Of a DNA stretch of 64,000 nucleotides, positions 54,250 to 63,836 are shown in pieces. The translations under genes were made by a program, and so were the position numbers. The stretch spans positions 558,001 to 622,000 of the forward strand of contig NZ_CP019645.1 in assembly GCF_001999985.1 (NCBI RefSeq). Reading direction: 5' to 3'. Within the stretch, counting starts at the first letter, position 1. Every line of letters begins with the position of its first letter. The notes under the pieces are model-generated. The model worked only from the letters and a program-made list of their open reading frames with translations, had not been told where the DNA came from and made no database searches. The stretch is from Helicobacter bilis. Its GTDB lineage: Bacteria > Campylobacterota > Campylobacteria > Campylobacterales > Helicobacteraceae.

Positions 54250-54591
54250 AAAAAAGAAAAATTTGATTGTTCTAAATTTATCCTAGATTGCTTTGTGTGC
54301 GTGGCATTGATGATAGTCTCCATTGCTATATTTATAAAACCACTTTATTATCTTTATGGTTTTTTTATTAGAAATGGTCTTAACATTATTGGTTATGATG
54401 GTTTTTATTTCATAGCTTTGCAATTTAATATTCTCTCGCTTGTTCCTTTTGCCATTATATATTTTCTCTATAAGAAAAATAAGTTACAATACAGAATCTA
54501 CAAGTCAAGCTTTTGGTTTGTTTTTATAAGCATAAATAGCTATTGGTGGCTTGCGGCTTATCATCTTGCTAATGGCGGTTTTAGCAAATAA
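54247..54591 (+). CDS. Small membrane protein, immunity-type (Cys/His array)
   Basis: 114 aa from GTG 54247, overlapping the stub stop (GTGA). Opening FDCSKFILDCFVCVALMIVSIAIFIKPLYYLYGFFI, then FNILSLVPFAIIYFLYKKNKLQYRIY and a last helix ending in WWLAAYHLANGG. The front ~35 codons are nearly the same as in 54863, indicating recent duplication followed by change in the rest. Confidence 0.6.
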   Translation: MKKEKFDCSKFILDCFVCVALMIVSIAIFIKPLYYLYGFFIRNGLNIIGYDGFYFIALQFNILSLVPFAIIYFLYKKNKLQYRIYKSSFWFVFISINSYWWLAAYHLANGGFSK

Positions 54592-54611
54592 TTAATAACT
54601 AAGGATTCCCT

Positions 54612-54866
54612 ATGCAATACTTCGTAACAATCTATATCGATACTATGAAACCAAAACTAGATTTTATACCCTTTACCATTCCTCACGCATTTTTAGGTTT
54701 GACACATACTCATCCTGATGAGCTAGATAAACTCAAAGATATTGATATATACAAATATCAAGTAGGATATGATTCTGACAAGCCTACGCTTATACATGTA
54801 AAAGATATGTGGCATAATAATATTTATCCTAGCATATTAGATTCTAACTTCAAGGAAATCGTATGA
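54612..54866 (+). CDS. Cys/His-hydrolase effector 5' stub
   Basis: 84 codons: QYFVTIYIDTMKPKLDFIPFTIPHAFLGLTHTHPDELDK, then a shorter middle and YPSILDSNFKEIV. The front is nearly identical to the intact gene at 55214. It leaves the family at the same TTAGATTCTAACTT as the stub at 53984, and its stop overlaps the next ATG. Confidence 0.7.
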   Translation: MQYFVTIYIDTMKPKLDFIPFTIPHAFLGLTHTHPDELDKLKDIDIYKYQVGYDSDKPTLIHVKDMWHNNIYPSILDSNFKEIV

Positions 54867-55201
54867 AAAAAGAAAAGTTTGATTTTTCTAAATTTATCCT
54901 AGATTGCTTTGTGTGCGTGGCATTGATGATAGTCTCCATTGCTATATTTATAAAACCACTTTATTATTTTTATAGCTTTTTTGGTAAAGCTGGATTGCAT
55001 TTGTTTAAATGTGATTTTTATGATTTGGCTTTAGAATTTAGTATTCTTTCACTTATTCCTTTTATCATTATATGTTTTCTCTATAAGAAAAATAAGTTAA
55101 AATACAGAATCTATGCATCAAGTTTTTTGATTTGTTTTGTTTTGCTAACAAGTTTTTGGTGGCTTTGTGCTATAAGTTTTTGCACAGGACCAATTAAATA
55201 A
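54863..55201 (+). CDS. Small membrane protein next to the intact Cys/His effector
   Basis: 112 aa: opening FDFSKFILDCFVCVALMIVSIAIFIKPLYYFYSFF, then FSILSLIPFIIICFLYKKNKLKYRIY and FLICFVLLTSFWWLCAISFC. It ends 12 bases before the intact effector, the gap holding AAAGGA. By position it is the best candidate for that effector's own immunity protein. Confidence 0.6.
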   Translation: MKKEKFDFSKFILDCFVCVALMIVSIAIFIKPLYYFYSFFGKAGLHLFKCDFYDLALEFSILSLIPFIIICFLYKKNKLKYRIYASSFLICFVLLTSFWWLCAISFCTGPIK

Positions 55202-55213
55202 AAAGGATTTTTT

Positions 55214-56656
55214 ATGCAGTATTTTGTAACAATCTATATCGATACTATGAAACCAAAACTAGATTTTATGCCCTTTACCATTCCTCACGCCTTTTTGGGC
55301 TTGACACATACCCACCCCGATGAGTTAGATTCACAAGGCAATATTGAGATAGAGAAATATTCTAATCCACGATATGATTCTTTCATAGGTTGTTATCTTA
55401 ATACTATCAAAAAAGACAAAGGCAAATGGTATGAGAGAGTGTATCCTAGTATATTAAGCGATGAATTTGAAGGTGAAGGATTCTTTGGCTTTGGTCCCGT
55501 TACACACGCTAGAAATCATTGGGGCAAAGTGTATGAAAATAATCAATATGCACCAGAAGGCAATAATGTAGTCAATGAATATGTAGAGCCCTATTATTAC
55601 AAAGAACGCTCACTCTCTACCTTTTGGCAACAAAACCGCTGTGTGTTTGAAATCTCAAAAGAACAATATGAAAAACTCTTAGATTCTATTAAAACAGAAG
55701 TAGAGCAGACAAGGAAAAGGACACCGAATTTGAAGCAAGATGATACGCAACTTGATAATCCTATCAAAAACTTATACTATAACTCAAATCCGATGAGTTC
55801 TGATCCTATCCACAACTGCGTTACTTGGGTTCTCAACAAACTAGATTCCATAGGTATAGAGATTATTGATAGCAAAGAGTGGCTGCCTGATGTAATCCCC
55901 AATCTTAGCCCTAGTGCCTTAGCAAGAAAGGTGTTTATGAAATATGCCTTTGATATGGAAGTTAATTTTATCAATACTCTAAAAGATTCTCTTGCTGACC
56001 TCGCATATTACCATACTATCTTTCGCAAATTCCAAAGTATAGATTCTAACCTAAAATCTATCAAAGGAGCAAAAGCCTTTAGGACTTGGGCTAGAGGTAT
56101 GATAGGCAATCGCTTTGTATGCAAACTAGACCAAAACTACAATAGACTTTCAAAACACGATATTACTTGCTCTAGTGAAGATGAGGGATTTGTAGCGACA
56201 CTGCAATCGTGGAAAGAAAAGCTACAACACACAAGAGAGCAGCTACGATATGTGTATGCTATGCTTGATAAGATTCTAAGCTCTCAAATACAAAAGGCAG
56301 AAAACTTAGGATACACGAATATACAAGGGGATTTTACTTTTATTAGCTATGACAAACAATCGCATAAAATAGTGCTAAGAAGTAAAGATAAGGATTATGA
56401 GCCTTATGAGGAAAGTCAGCTTGACCCAAGCATACCTATGAATAATTGGACACTTAATCAATACGCTCCATATATCTTTAACCCCAAAGACACTATCCTT
56501 TCAAGATGTTTGTATAAAAACTATCATTATCCCTCTATCTCTCAAGGCTATACAGATTCTATCTTTCAAAGCTACCTTGCTATCCTAAGTGGCAACGATG
56601 ATTTGAGATATTGGAGTGAAACACTCCATAAGATACGAAAAGCAGCCAACGCATAA
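55214..56656 (+). CDS. T6SS effector, permuted papain-like (Cys/His) hydrolase
   Basis: 480 aa. The front is the module found in the stubs: VTIYID, then PHAFLGLTHTHPDE with His25, and GEGFFGFGPV and GKVYENNQ. Next come RCVFEISKEQYEKLLDSI and DPIHNCVTWVLNKLDSIGI with Cys202. A His in an early strand and a Cys at the head of a later helix (NCxxW/F) is the order of circularly permuted NlpC/P60-like thiol hydrolases, which cut peptides, amides or lipids. The substrate cannot be told. The C-terminal ~240 residues are helical. No signal peptide. It is followed 9 bases later by a PAAR-like adaptor. Confidence 0.65.
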   Translation: MQYFVTIYIDTMKPKLDFMPFTIPHAFLGLTHTHPDELDSQGNIEIEKYSNPRYDSFIGCYLNTIKKDKGKWYERVYPSILSDEFEGEGFFGFGPVTHARNHWGKVYENNQYAPEGNNVVNEYVEPYYYKERSLSTFWQQNRCVFEISKEQYEKLLDSIKTEVEQTRKRTPNLKQDDTQLDNPIKNLYYNSNPMSSDPIHNCVTWVLNKLDSIGIEIIDSKEWLPDVIPNLSPSALARKVFMKYAFDMEVNFINTLKDSLADLAYYHTIFRKFQSIDSNLKSIKGAKAFRTWARGMIGNRFVCKLDQNYNRLSKHDITCSSEDEGFVATLQSWKEKLQHTREQLRYVYAMLDKILSSQIQKAENLGYTNIQGDFTFISYDKQSHKIVLRSKDKDYEPYEESQLDPSIPMNNWTLNQYAPYIFNPKDTILSRCLYKNYHYPSISQGYTDSIFQSYLAILSGNDDLRYWSETLHKIRKAANA

Positions 56657-56665
56657 AGGATTTTT

Positions 56666-58087
56666 ATGACAAAGGCTACTTCTTTAGACACACAGCAAAC
56701 TAGCACAGGACACAGAGAAACATTATATGCTTGTGATAACCAAATCATAGATTGCAAAGTTTTAGAATCTAAAGGCATAGATTCTCTAAGCTCTACAATA
56801 TACTTTATGGGAATAGAACTCACAGGTGGCAGCGAATCTAACAAACCCTATAACGAATGCTTTTTTGGTGAGTTAGATTCTAAAGATACTATGGGATTAG
56901 ATGATACAAAGCCTATTTATCACTTAATCGGCGAAATAGACTATGATTCAAAAGATTCTAAAGAGAGTTTTACTCAAACACTCCAAATATTCCTAAACAA
57001 CTCTACCCTTACAATATTAAACTACTCCCTCCTAGATTCTAGTCTCAACATTAAACTAGAATCTAAAAGCAAAGAATCTAAAGAAATATTAGAGAGAGGA
57101 AAAGCACAAAAACAAAAAGATTCTTCGCTTACAGCTCAGAATGACAATGTAATCGCTACCGCATTCTTGCACCCAATACTAGAAGATAATGAGCTTAAAT
57201 GTCCTCATAATGGTGTAGTAAAGCTAAAAAGCAATAAAGGTAAATCTTTTAAGTCTAAAGGCATACCTATGATTTTAGAATCTGATTTATTACATAGCTC
57301 TATCATAGGTTGCACTAATCCATTGCTAAGTGGAGGACCTTGCACTATGGTAGCTACTATACTTCCAAATGCAAGAGGATTAAAAAAGTTTAATGATGAT
57401 TATCCTATTATGCAAGATTTAGTCTCTAGTGGTTGTCTCACTGACAAAGGCTTCCCTCTAACTTGCACACCTAAAGAAAATACTTTTAGGATAAACTCAC
57501 CAAATCCTAGTAATGCTAATACACAAAGCAAAGAAGCATTAGAATCTCAAATACAATATACAAAGCCAATATTTACAATATGCTATAAAATAGATTCTTT
57601 ACAAAAAAATTCTCTTAATATCTATGCTTGTCAAATCAATATGGAGAATATAACACAGGATATGCCATTACAAAACTATATGCTTCATCTTTCAGAATGC
57701 AAAGAAGTAGATTTTACAACGCTTCCACAAACAATACAAGCAGAGTATCCTACAAAGCATTATATACATAAAAGCTTTTGCATAGTGTTTGACAATCACA
57801 CAAGAGAGTATATAGCCATTATTCGCAAAAATATTCCAAAAATATTAGAGAAACTCTATAAAGAGAATGAACAAGCTAAAAAACATAAAGACTATGGTTA
57901 TGGAGGGTTTAAGCTTTTAGATAACACAAAAAGACTTTATGAAGAACATAGAATCTATAGTAGAGAAATATGGTTATATCCTACTAGAGCTGAAAAACTA
58001 ATGATAGAATTTGGCAATGAAGAAAGAGAAGATACGCAAGGCAATCATAATAGCTATAATGCTTTGTCAAATATATATGTGAGGTAG
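56666..58087 (+). CDS. PAAR-like adaptor behind the Cys/His effector
   Basis: 473 aa. The body (ETLYACDNQIIDCKVLESKGIDS, YNECFFGELDSKDT, YHLIGEIDYDSKDS, TLQIFLNNSTLTILNYSLLDSSLNIKLE) leads to the tip domain at about residues 165-275 (HPILEDNELKCPHNGVVKLKSN, GCTNPLLSGGPCTMVATILP, DKGFPLTCTPKENTF). A C-terminal domain follows (KPIFTICYKIDSLQKNSLNIYAC ... HKDYGYGGFKLLDNTKRLYEEH). It has the last two-thirds of the plan of 44308. Its order after the effector and before a giant gene is the same as at 44308-46709. Confidence 0.65.
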   Translation: MTKATSLDTQQTSTGHRETLYACDNQIIDCKVLESKGIDSLSSTIYFMGIELTGGSESNKPYNECFFGELDSKDTMGLDDTKPIYHLIGEIDYDSKDSKESFTQTLQIFLNNSTLTILNYSLLDSSLNIKLESKSKESKEILERGKAQKQKDSSLTAQNDNVIATAFLHPILEDNELKCPHNGVVKLKSNKGKSFKSKGIPMILESDLLHSSIIGCTNPLLSGGPCTMVATILPNARGLKKFNDDYPIMQDLVSSGCLTDKGFPLTCTPKENTFRINSPNPSNANTQSKEALESQIQYTKPIFTICYKIDSLQKNSLNIYACQINMENITQDMPLQNYMLHLSECKEVDFTTLPQTIQAEYPTKHYIHKSFCIVFDNHTREYIAIIRKNIPKILEKLYKENEQAKKHKDYGYGGFKLLDNTKRLYEEHRIYSREIWLYPTRAEKLMIEFGNEEREDTQGNHNSYNALSNIYVR

Positions 58088-58090
58088 AGA

Positions 58091-61000
58091 ATGAGAGAGG
58101 ATAAATATGTGCAAAATACTATTAGTATAGAAAAGATACATAACATCAAGCCTACACAAGAGATAAAAGAAATTATAGAGAAATTTTTAAAGAATGCTAG
58201 AGACAAGCATCTTGCTCTACATATTATCGCGCCTACTGACTTTATAGCAGAGAGATTGTATCAAGAATTTGATAGTTATATAGACGCTAGTAAGATAAAG
58301 ACTCTTTGTTTTTATCCAATTAAGCTTGATAATTTATTATCAGATATCTACAAGCAACAAAGACAAAGGAATAAAAGCAAACTCAATATTCAATACATAA
58401 ATGAAGATAGTAACAATCCATTAGAAATATTCATTAATAAAGTGGCAAATGAGGCACAAAAGATAAGAAACAACCAACAAAAAGAAGAAAAACAAACTAA
58501 TATTGTTTATGGTATAGCAAGTGTTCTTACCACTGCTTCAATACAAGTTGGATCTGGTAGCATGGGAGTTTTATACAATATTAACTCTGTAAGAGAAAAT
58601 CAAGAAAAACTAAGAAGGCATAGCTTCTTTGAAGATATAGAATTGCTTGAATATTCAAATGCCTATATCCCAAAAGAGCCGACACTAAACTTTTATGATA
58701 TAAAAAATACAGATTCCATAGGCATACAATATATAAAAGAGTTTTTTATTGATATTGTAGAGAGGGTAACGAGTTATTATGAGGCATATATTGAAGATAA
58801 ACAACTAAGAGACAAAAAGTTAGAAGACCTCAAAACAAAACTCATGCATACTCGCAATGAGATCTTAACAAATCTAAGCAACACAAAGCAGAATAAGGCA
58901 GATGATGAAACAAGGACTACTCTGCTTATAGCATTAAAGATTGGGATAGCAATTATTAGTGTATGTCTATCTCTTGGTAGTGGAAGTCTCTTTGTATTCC
59001 TTGCTTTAAGTTTGGGAACAGCTTCGACTATAAGAGAGATGTATGATATTTCAAAAGAACTCAATATATTGGGAAACGATAGATATTATAGGGCAGTTGC
59101 AGTGCCTATACTTACTGCATTTTTTAAGGATATTAGCGAAGTTCTTGCAGTATGTTTGGTAGAATCTCATATCTTTATGCTACTTGATAGCGATGGTAAT
59201 TTTATTGATCTTAGTGGATTAGAGGCTGATTTTCTGATTAAAGAAAAGTCTTTTAATCTTACGCCAGAGCTTAATCAAATCATACAGGGAAAATATCATG
59301 GAAATATACAAAGTATTATAGATATACTTAAAAAACAACAAGAATATATCACAAATGACAATAATGAATATTCATCTATGTGTATATCTCCTTTACATAC
59401 AGATTCTAATACTAAAAGCCCAGCATACAATCTTTTTAATAAACTTGCAAAATCATATACAAATTTTATCTATATGGCACATCCAGCCTTTACATCAAAA
59501 AGGCTAGCAACCACTATAAAGGAAGAAAATACAACAAAATCTAATAGAAATTATATTACACTTACTCCACCGCCAGATAAACAAAGAGCTGGCAGTATGC
59601 AGGCAGTTTTAAAAGAGATGGGTTTGCAGATACAAGGCAGACCAAATCCACCAAAACTAACCAATAACAATCCAACACAAGATTATAGTAGCTACACGCA
59701 TGACGATATAGATACAAAAAATTTATTCTTATATATCTCTCCATTTATAAAGATACATCAGACAAAAAAGGGGGAATACAAAGATAACAAGGCACTATCT
59801 TATGATGATAAACAACATATACAAAGCCTTATGATACAAGAACAAAATATAAAATTTATCAAAGAATTGCGACAAACATTTATCAAGGAACATATTGGGT
59901 ATTATAAGTTTTTATTTGATAGTGTAAAATTTAAGGTATATACCGCAAGTAATGATATTGGTTTTGGTGGAGAAAAATATTTTTATACGCCAGAAAATAT
60001 CTTTTTAAAAGCATTGTTTTTATATTATTTAGAGCAAGATGGTGCAGAGATTAAAAAGGGATATGTGATGAGCAAAATGTATGCAGAAGCCCAAAGTGTA
60101 GAAACAATACTTCAAGGAAAAAGGACTACATTTTTCGTTCAGTATAATCAAAATCAAGCGATCCCTATTGATTTAATTGACTTAAAAGATCAGATTAAAG
60201 AAGCTATGAAACAATATAAAGAAAACGCAAATAACAACTACAAGATAGTGCTTGGTAATTCTTTCGGAAATATTGCACTACACCCATTTTCAAATGATAC
60301 AAATACACTTAGCCTCTCATCTATAAGCCATCATATAAAAGAGCAATACATAGGCTTTAAGCATAAACAACTTGATGAAGCACTGCCACTTATAATGCAA
60401 TCTATTGGAGAAAACACACTTACAAATATTTTACCAACCACAAAAATATTTTTTGCAGACACAGAATCTAAAAAACTAGAAGCCCTATCAATCCTTTTTA
60501 TAACCTTTAGCTTTGCTATGTATCTCACCAAAAACAATAACAAAATTACATTATCTCTCTTGAGCACTGCAACTGGTATAAAAGGTATTTTAGACATACC
60601 AAACATCATAAAAAATGCTACACTTGAAATACTAGAAAGTGCTTTGAATAATAAAAAAGATTCTATAAAAATTTCAAATAATATAAAGAAAAATCAACAA
60701 ATTAATGACTTGCTAAAAAAAATAGATCTAAAAAATATTAAAACATCTGATATTAAACACGATAGAGCGGGAAACAAACTTATTATAAGCAAAGAGAGTA
60801 AAAGTATTAAATTAATCATTATAGATAACAATAATAATCCAATAAAACAACCAAAACATATTACAATACAAGCAGATAATACTCAAATAAATAGGGAAAC
60901 TACAAAAGCTATTGGCAAGCAGGCACTCAAAGCAAGTTCTCAAGCCTTCATTATTGCACTAGCAGACGCAACACTTACACAGATCATAAACTCTCTCTTT

Positions 61001-61762
61001 AAAACAGATTCTAAAACACTATTAGAAAGATACAAAAGTTTAGAATATAAACTACAATCTCTACACCATGCACCATTGATTATGGACAGCGATACATTTT
61101 TCACCTATCCTATGCCAATTCACTCAAGAATGATTATTTACAATTTCGCTTATGGATTATTTGGTGGGAGTTTAAGCGCAGGTGGTCTAGAGATTGCACC
61201 AAATATACTGCTATATGCAGCCTTACAAAAACTCACAACTACAGGTAAAACAACAAATCAAAGTGCCTTTACAAGACATATGATAATAAAGCAAATCCTA
61301 GCTTTTATTATCTCAGATGAATTAAGAGGCGGAATGGAAGATAGGGATTTTTATAAAACCTTCCTTACAAAAGAACTAAGCCCAAATACACTTAAGAGTG
61401 AATATCGCCTAGACACCAATAACATAAGATTGCGAAAAAATGGGCAAGATATAAATGAGATTATACAATCTTACAATCTTTCGCAATCTCAGTGTGAAAA
61501 ACAAAAGATAAATTTCAAATCAAATGCCAATGTTATTGTAGATTCTTATAATTTCTGCATTGATTATTTAACTGCTAAGATTTCTGGGAGACATAAAACA
61601 ACACATACAAGAAACTTTATGGAAGCCCTTAGAAATATTGCAAAGAATAATATCTTAGCCATATATGAAGGAGTGAGTGATACAAACAGAGTAAAACAGC
61701 CAAAAATATTTGGACGCATAGCAACGACAATTATACAGCAAGATGGATTTTACTTAGGATAA
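58091..61762 (+). CDS. Very large putative T6SS effector (1223 aa), family A
   Basis: 1223 aa, paralogue of 46709-50401. N-terminal alpha/beta part (LALHIIAPTDFIAERLYQEFDSYI). A hydrophobic pair at about residues 280-310 (LLIALKIGIAIISVCLSLGSGSLFVFLALSLG). A helical middle and a second short hydrophobic region near 870 (LSILFITFSFAMYL). Then DTFFTYPMPIHSRMIIYNFAYGLFGG and FGRIATTIIQQDGFYLG at the end. The PPPDKQRAGSMQAVL loop is unique to this copy. The ends are better conserved than the middle. Probably delivered with the adaptor upstream. Activity unknown. Confidence 0.55.
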   Translation: MREDKYVQNTISIEKIHNIKPTQEIKEIIEKFLKNARDKHLALHIIAPTDFIAERLYQEFDSYIDASKIKTLCFYPIKLDNLLSDIYKQQRQRNKSKLNIQYINEDSNNPLEIFINKVANEAQKIRNNQQKEEKQTNIVYGIASVLTTASIQVGSGSMGVLYNINSVRENQEKLRRHSFFEDIELLEYSNAYIPKEPTLNFYDIKNTDSIGIQYIKEFFIDIVERVTSYYEAYIEDKQLRDKKLEDLKTKLMHTRNEILTNLSNTKQNKADDETRTTLLIALKIGIAIISVCLSLGSGSLFVFLALSLGTASTIREMYDISKELNILGNDRYYRAVAVPILTAFFKDISEVLAVCLVESHIFMLLDSDGNFIDLSGLEADFLIKEKSFNLTPELNQIIQGKYHGNIQSIIDILKKQQEYITNDNNEYSSMCISPLHTDSNTKSPAYNLFNKLAKSYTNFIYMAHPAFTSKRLATTIKEENTTKSNRNYITLTPPPDKQRAGSMQAVLKEMGLQIQGRPNPPKLTNNNPTQDYSSYTHDDIDTKNLFLYISPFIKIHQTKKGEYKDNKALSYDDKQHIQSLMIQEQNIKFIKELRQTFIKEHIGYYKFLFDSVKFKVYTASNDIGFGGEKYFYTPENIFLKALFLYYLEQDGAEIKKGYVMSKMYAEAQSVETILQGKRTTFFVQYNQNQAIPIDLIDLKDQIKEAMKQYKENANNNYKIVLGNSFGNIALHPFSNDTNTLSLSSISHHIKEQYIGFKHKQLDEALPLIMQSIGENTLTNILPTTKIFFADTESKKLEALSILFITFSFAMYLTKNNNKITLSLLSTATGIKGILDIPNIIKNATLEILESALNNKKDSIKISNNIKKNQQINDLLKKIDLKNIKTSDIKHDRAGNKLIISKESKSIKLIIIDNNNNPIKQPKHITIQADNTQINRETTKAIGKQALKASSQAFIIALADATLTQIINSLFKTDSKTLLERYKSLEYKLQSLHHAPLIMDSDTFFTYPMPIHSRMIIYNFAYGLFGGSLSAGGLEIAPNILLYAALQKLTTTGKTTNQSAFTRHMIIKQILAFIISDELRGGMEDRDFYKTFLTKELSPNTLKSEYRLDTNNIRLRKNGQDINEIIQSYNLSQSQCEKQKINFKSNANVIVDSYNFCIDYLTAKISGRHKTTHTRNFMEALRNIAKNNILAIYEGVSDTNRVKQPKIFGRIATTIIQQDGFYLG

Positions 61763-61773
61763 GGGGATAAAAG

Positions 61774-62118
61774 ATGAAAAGAATAGAAGATCTGATACAT
61801 TACCTAAAGGCTAAAAAACCAAAAGATAAAAAACAGAGAATTATCCAATGTATAGTTGGATTATCACTTGGTCTGCCTATAGCTTTTATGATTAATAAAT
61901 CCGGATTTGAAAGCACTTGTAAAAAACACATTGCAATCATACAAGATAAGCTAGATAGAGAAGCAGCCGGAAAGGCATCGCTTGAATGTGGCACAGGTGC
62001 TCTTATTAGTAGCAGCTGGGTTTGTGTTAGTCTAAAGGAGGAAATAAAGCAAGAGATGGAGAAAAATAGAATAATTGGTTTGGAGGAAAGATTATGTTCT
62101 TATTTGATAGGGAAGTAA
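61774..62118 (+). CDS. Small membrane protein
   Basis: 114 aa with AAGGGG at the start. One hydrophobic helix (IIQCIVGLSLGLPIAFMI) follows a basic front. The rest has three Cys (STCKKH, LECGTG, WVCVS) and a charged end. It overlaps the next gene by 25 bases. It has no counterpart between 50401 and 50432, so it is specific to this unit. Confidence 0.45.
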   Translation: MKRIEDLIHYLKAKKPKDKKQRIIQCIVGLSLGLPIAFMINKSGFESTCKKHIAIIQDKLDREAAGKASLECGTGALISSSWVCVSLKEEIKQEMEKNRIIGLEERLCSYLIGK

Positions 62119-63830
62119 AGACATATACCATAAAAGCACCAAATGGATTAGAGGTTATATTTGATTCTAAAACAAACCTTATTATCCCAAATAATAAATA
62201 TCCAAATGAAAAATATCCAGATTTAACAAAAGCACCAGAAATAAAGGCAAAAATGATACTTGATGCAAGAAAAGAGATGGATAGCTCCCCATATAAAAAC
62301 TACAAACCATTGCTATATAAAAAAGATTCTATAGTGAATGGTTTTATGGGAGCTAAAACTTCAAATCTCTATATGCTAGAGTGGAAAAAGATCTATCTGA
62401 AGGAGAGTGTAAAAGGAAAAGAGATAGCACCTTGGACAAATAGTGAAAAAGCCTATTATCAAAGTCTTAATGGTAGAGAAAGATATAATTATCTTGTTGC
62501 AAGAAGTGGGATAGAAAGCAGTATCATTGTGTATAAGCATATTGCTCTAAGAGAGATAGAGCGACCTAGGGAACAAGTCTATTTGCAAACTTATGATAAG
62601 GCAAAAGAGGAATATGAAGCTTTGTTGCTATCTATACAAAACGAGAACTTTTATTTTAAGAGTGATGATGAGATAGGCCAAATATATAAAACAAGGTATG
62701 CTCAGTTTGAAAGCGTAATACAAAAGCTTGAGTTTGTCTATACTAAGAGCAGGGATTATAAAGCAGGATTGCTTTTAGCTGAAGTGTATATGAATGAGGA
62801 TTATTATGTGGCTGCAGCATTAGCACCATATCCATATGACAACAAAGAAGAACTTTCATTATCTATTAAAAGAATAAAATCAACCATTCAAGCAAAAACA
62901 AAACGATCGGTAAATATCTTACTTGAACTCATAGAAGCCTATAGTCTTCCTGATGCCTATTATGGTATGTATCGCTATTGTGTTATACAAAAACAATCTG
63001 GTAGTGTTGTAAAGGTGTATTATAATGCCCCAAACACCATCAAAACACCAGAATATTGGTTTGAGTTAGCCTTGCAGTATGGTAGTTATGATGCCTTTAG
63101 GACACTAAGTAATGACTGGGATAGGGAGTTGCTTAATGCAGAATATTGCCTCTCCCTTGGGATATTAGGCAATAGAGATGGTTTTATATGGGCAGAGCTT
63201 GGGCTTAATCGATGGGGCTTTGCTACAAGGGCATCACAAGCTCATATTCTAGCCCTACAGCTTGGCTATGAGAATGAATTAAGGCTAGGAAAGCAATATA
63301 TGAAATTACTCAAAAAGATTCCAAAAGATGAGTATGGATTACGCCCTTTTTTAACGGAATATATAGATATTCTTTTTAGTGAGGAGCTAAATAGAACAAA
63401 TTATGAGGGAGATCCTAGCTTTTTGCGTTTAGAATTTTTAAATGAAAAGATAAAAAGCGGTGAGCTTTTAAGCCCTACAGATCCAAAGGCGACCAAAGAA
63501 AGTAGAGAAACTTATAGAAAAATAGCTATGAGTTGGCATAAAAATCCCTATGATGCTATTGGCTTTAAAGAAGAATGGGAAGATTATCAAGTAGAGAGAC
63601 ATGCAAAGAGAGTTGTTTTACGAGCTAAGATATTAGCCCTTACTCCCCCTCAAGGCTATCCTAATGCACCATTTTATTATTTTCCTGAAGAGATAGAGGA
63701 AAGGTTCGAAAAAGGGGAGTTAGATTTTAAACTAAACCCCACAATCCCAGCTATATATAGAGAATCTTTCCCGCAAGAATTGCGTGATAAAATACAATCT
63801 TATGCCAAAAAGCATAATATAAAGAATTGA
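62094..63830 (+). CDS. Helical-repeat partner protein of the 1223-aa gene
   Basis: 578 aa with GGAGG upstream. The front and end match 50432-51700 (IAPWTNSEKAYYQSL, ERYNYLVARSGI; ATPPQ-type TPPQGYPNAPFYYFPEEIEE and RESFPQELRDKIQSYAKKHNIK). The middle ~250 residues are repeated helix pairs (AGLLLAEVYMNEDYYVAAAL, LALQYGSYDAFRTLSN, YCLSLGILGNRDGFIWAELGL) similar to Sel1/TPR-like arrays, which usually bind other proteins. Likely a cytoplasmic partner, immunity or chaperone, of the giant protein. Confidence 0.5.
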   Translation: MFLFDREVKTYTIKAPNGLEVIFDSKTNLIIPNNKYPNEKYPDLTKAPEIKAKMILDARKEMDSSPYKNYKPLLYKKDSIVNGFMGAKTSNLYMLEWKKIYLKESVKGKEIAPWTNSEKAYYQSLNGRERYNYLVARSGIESSIIVYKHIALREIERPREQVYLQTYDKAKEEYEALLLSIQNENFYFKSDDEIGQIYKTRYAQFESVIQKLEFVYTKSRDYKAGLLLAEVYMNEDYYVAAALAPYPYDNKEELSLSIKRIKSTIQAKTKRSVNILLELIEAYSLPDAYYGMYRYCVIQKQSGSVVKVYYNAPNTIKTPEYWFELALQYGSYDAFRTLSNDWDRELLNAEYCLSLGILGNRDGFIWAELGLNRWGFATRASQAHILALQLGYENELRLGKQYMKLLKKIPKDEYGLRPFLTEYIDILFSEELNRTNYEGDPSFLRLEFLNEKIKSGELLSPTDPKATKESRETYRKIAMSWHKNPYDAIGFKEEWEDYQVERHAKRVVLRAKILALTPPQGYPNAPFYYFPEEIEERFEKGELDFKLNPTIPAIYRESFPQELRDKIQSYAKKHNIKN

Positions 63831-63836
63831 AGTAGA

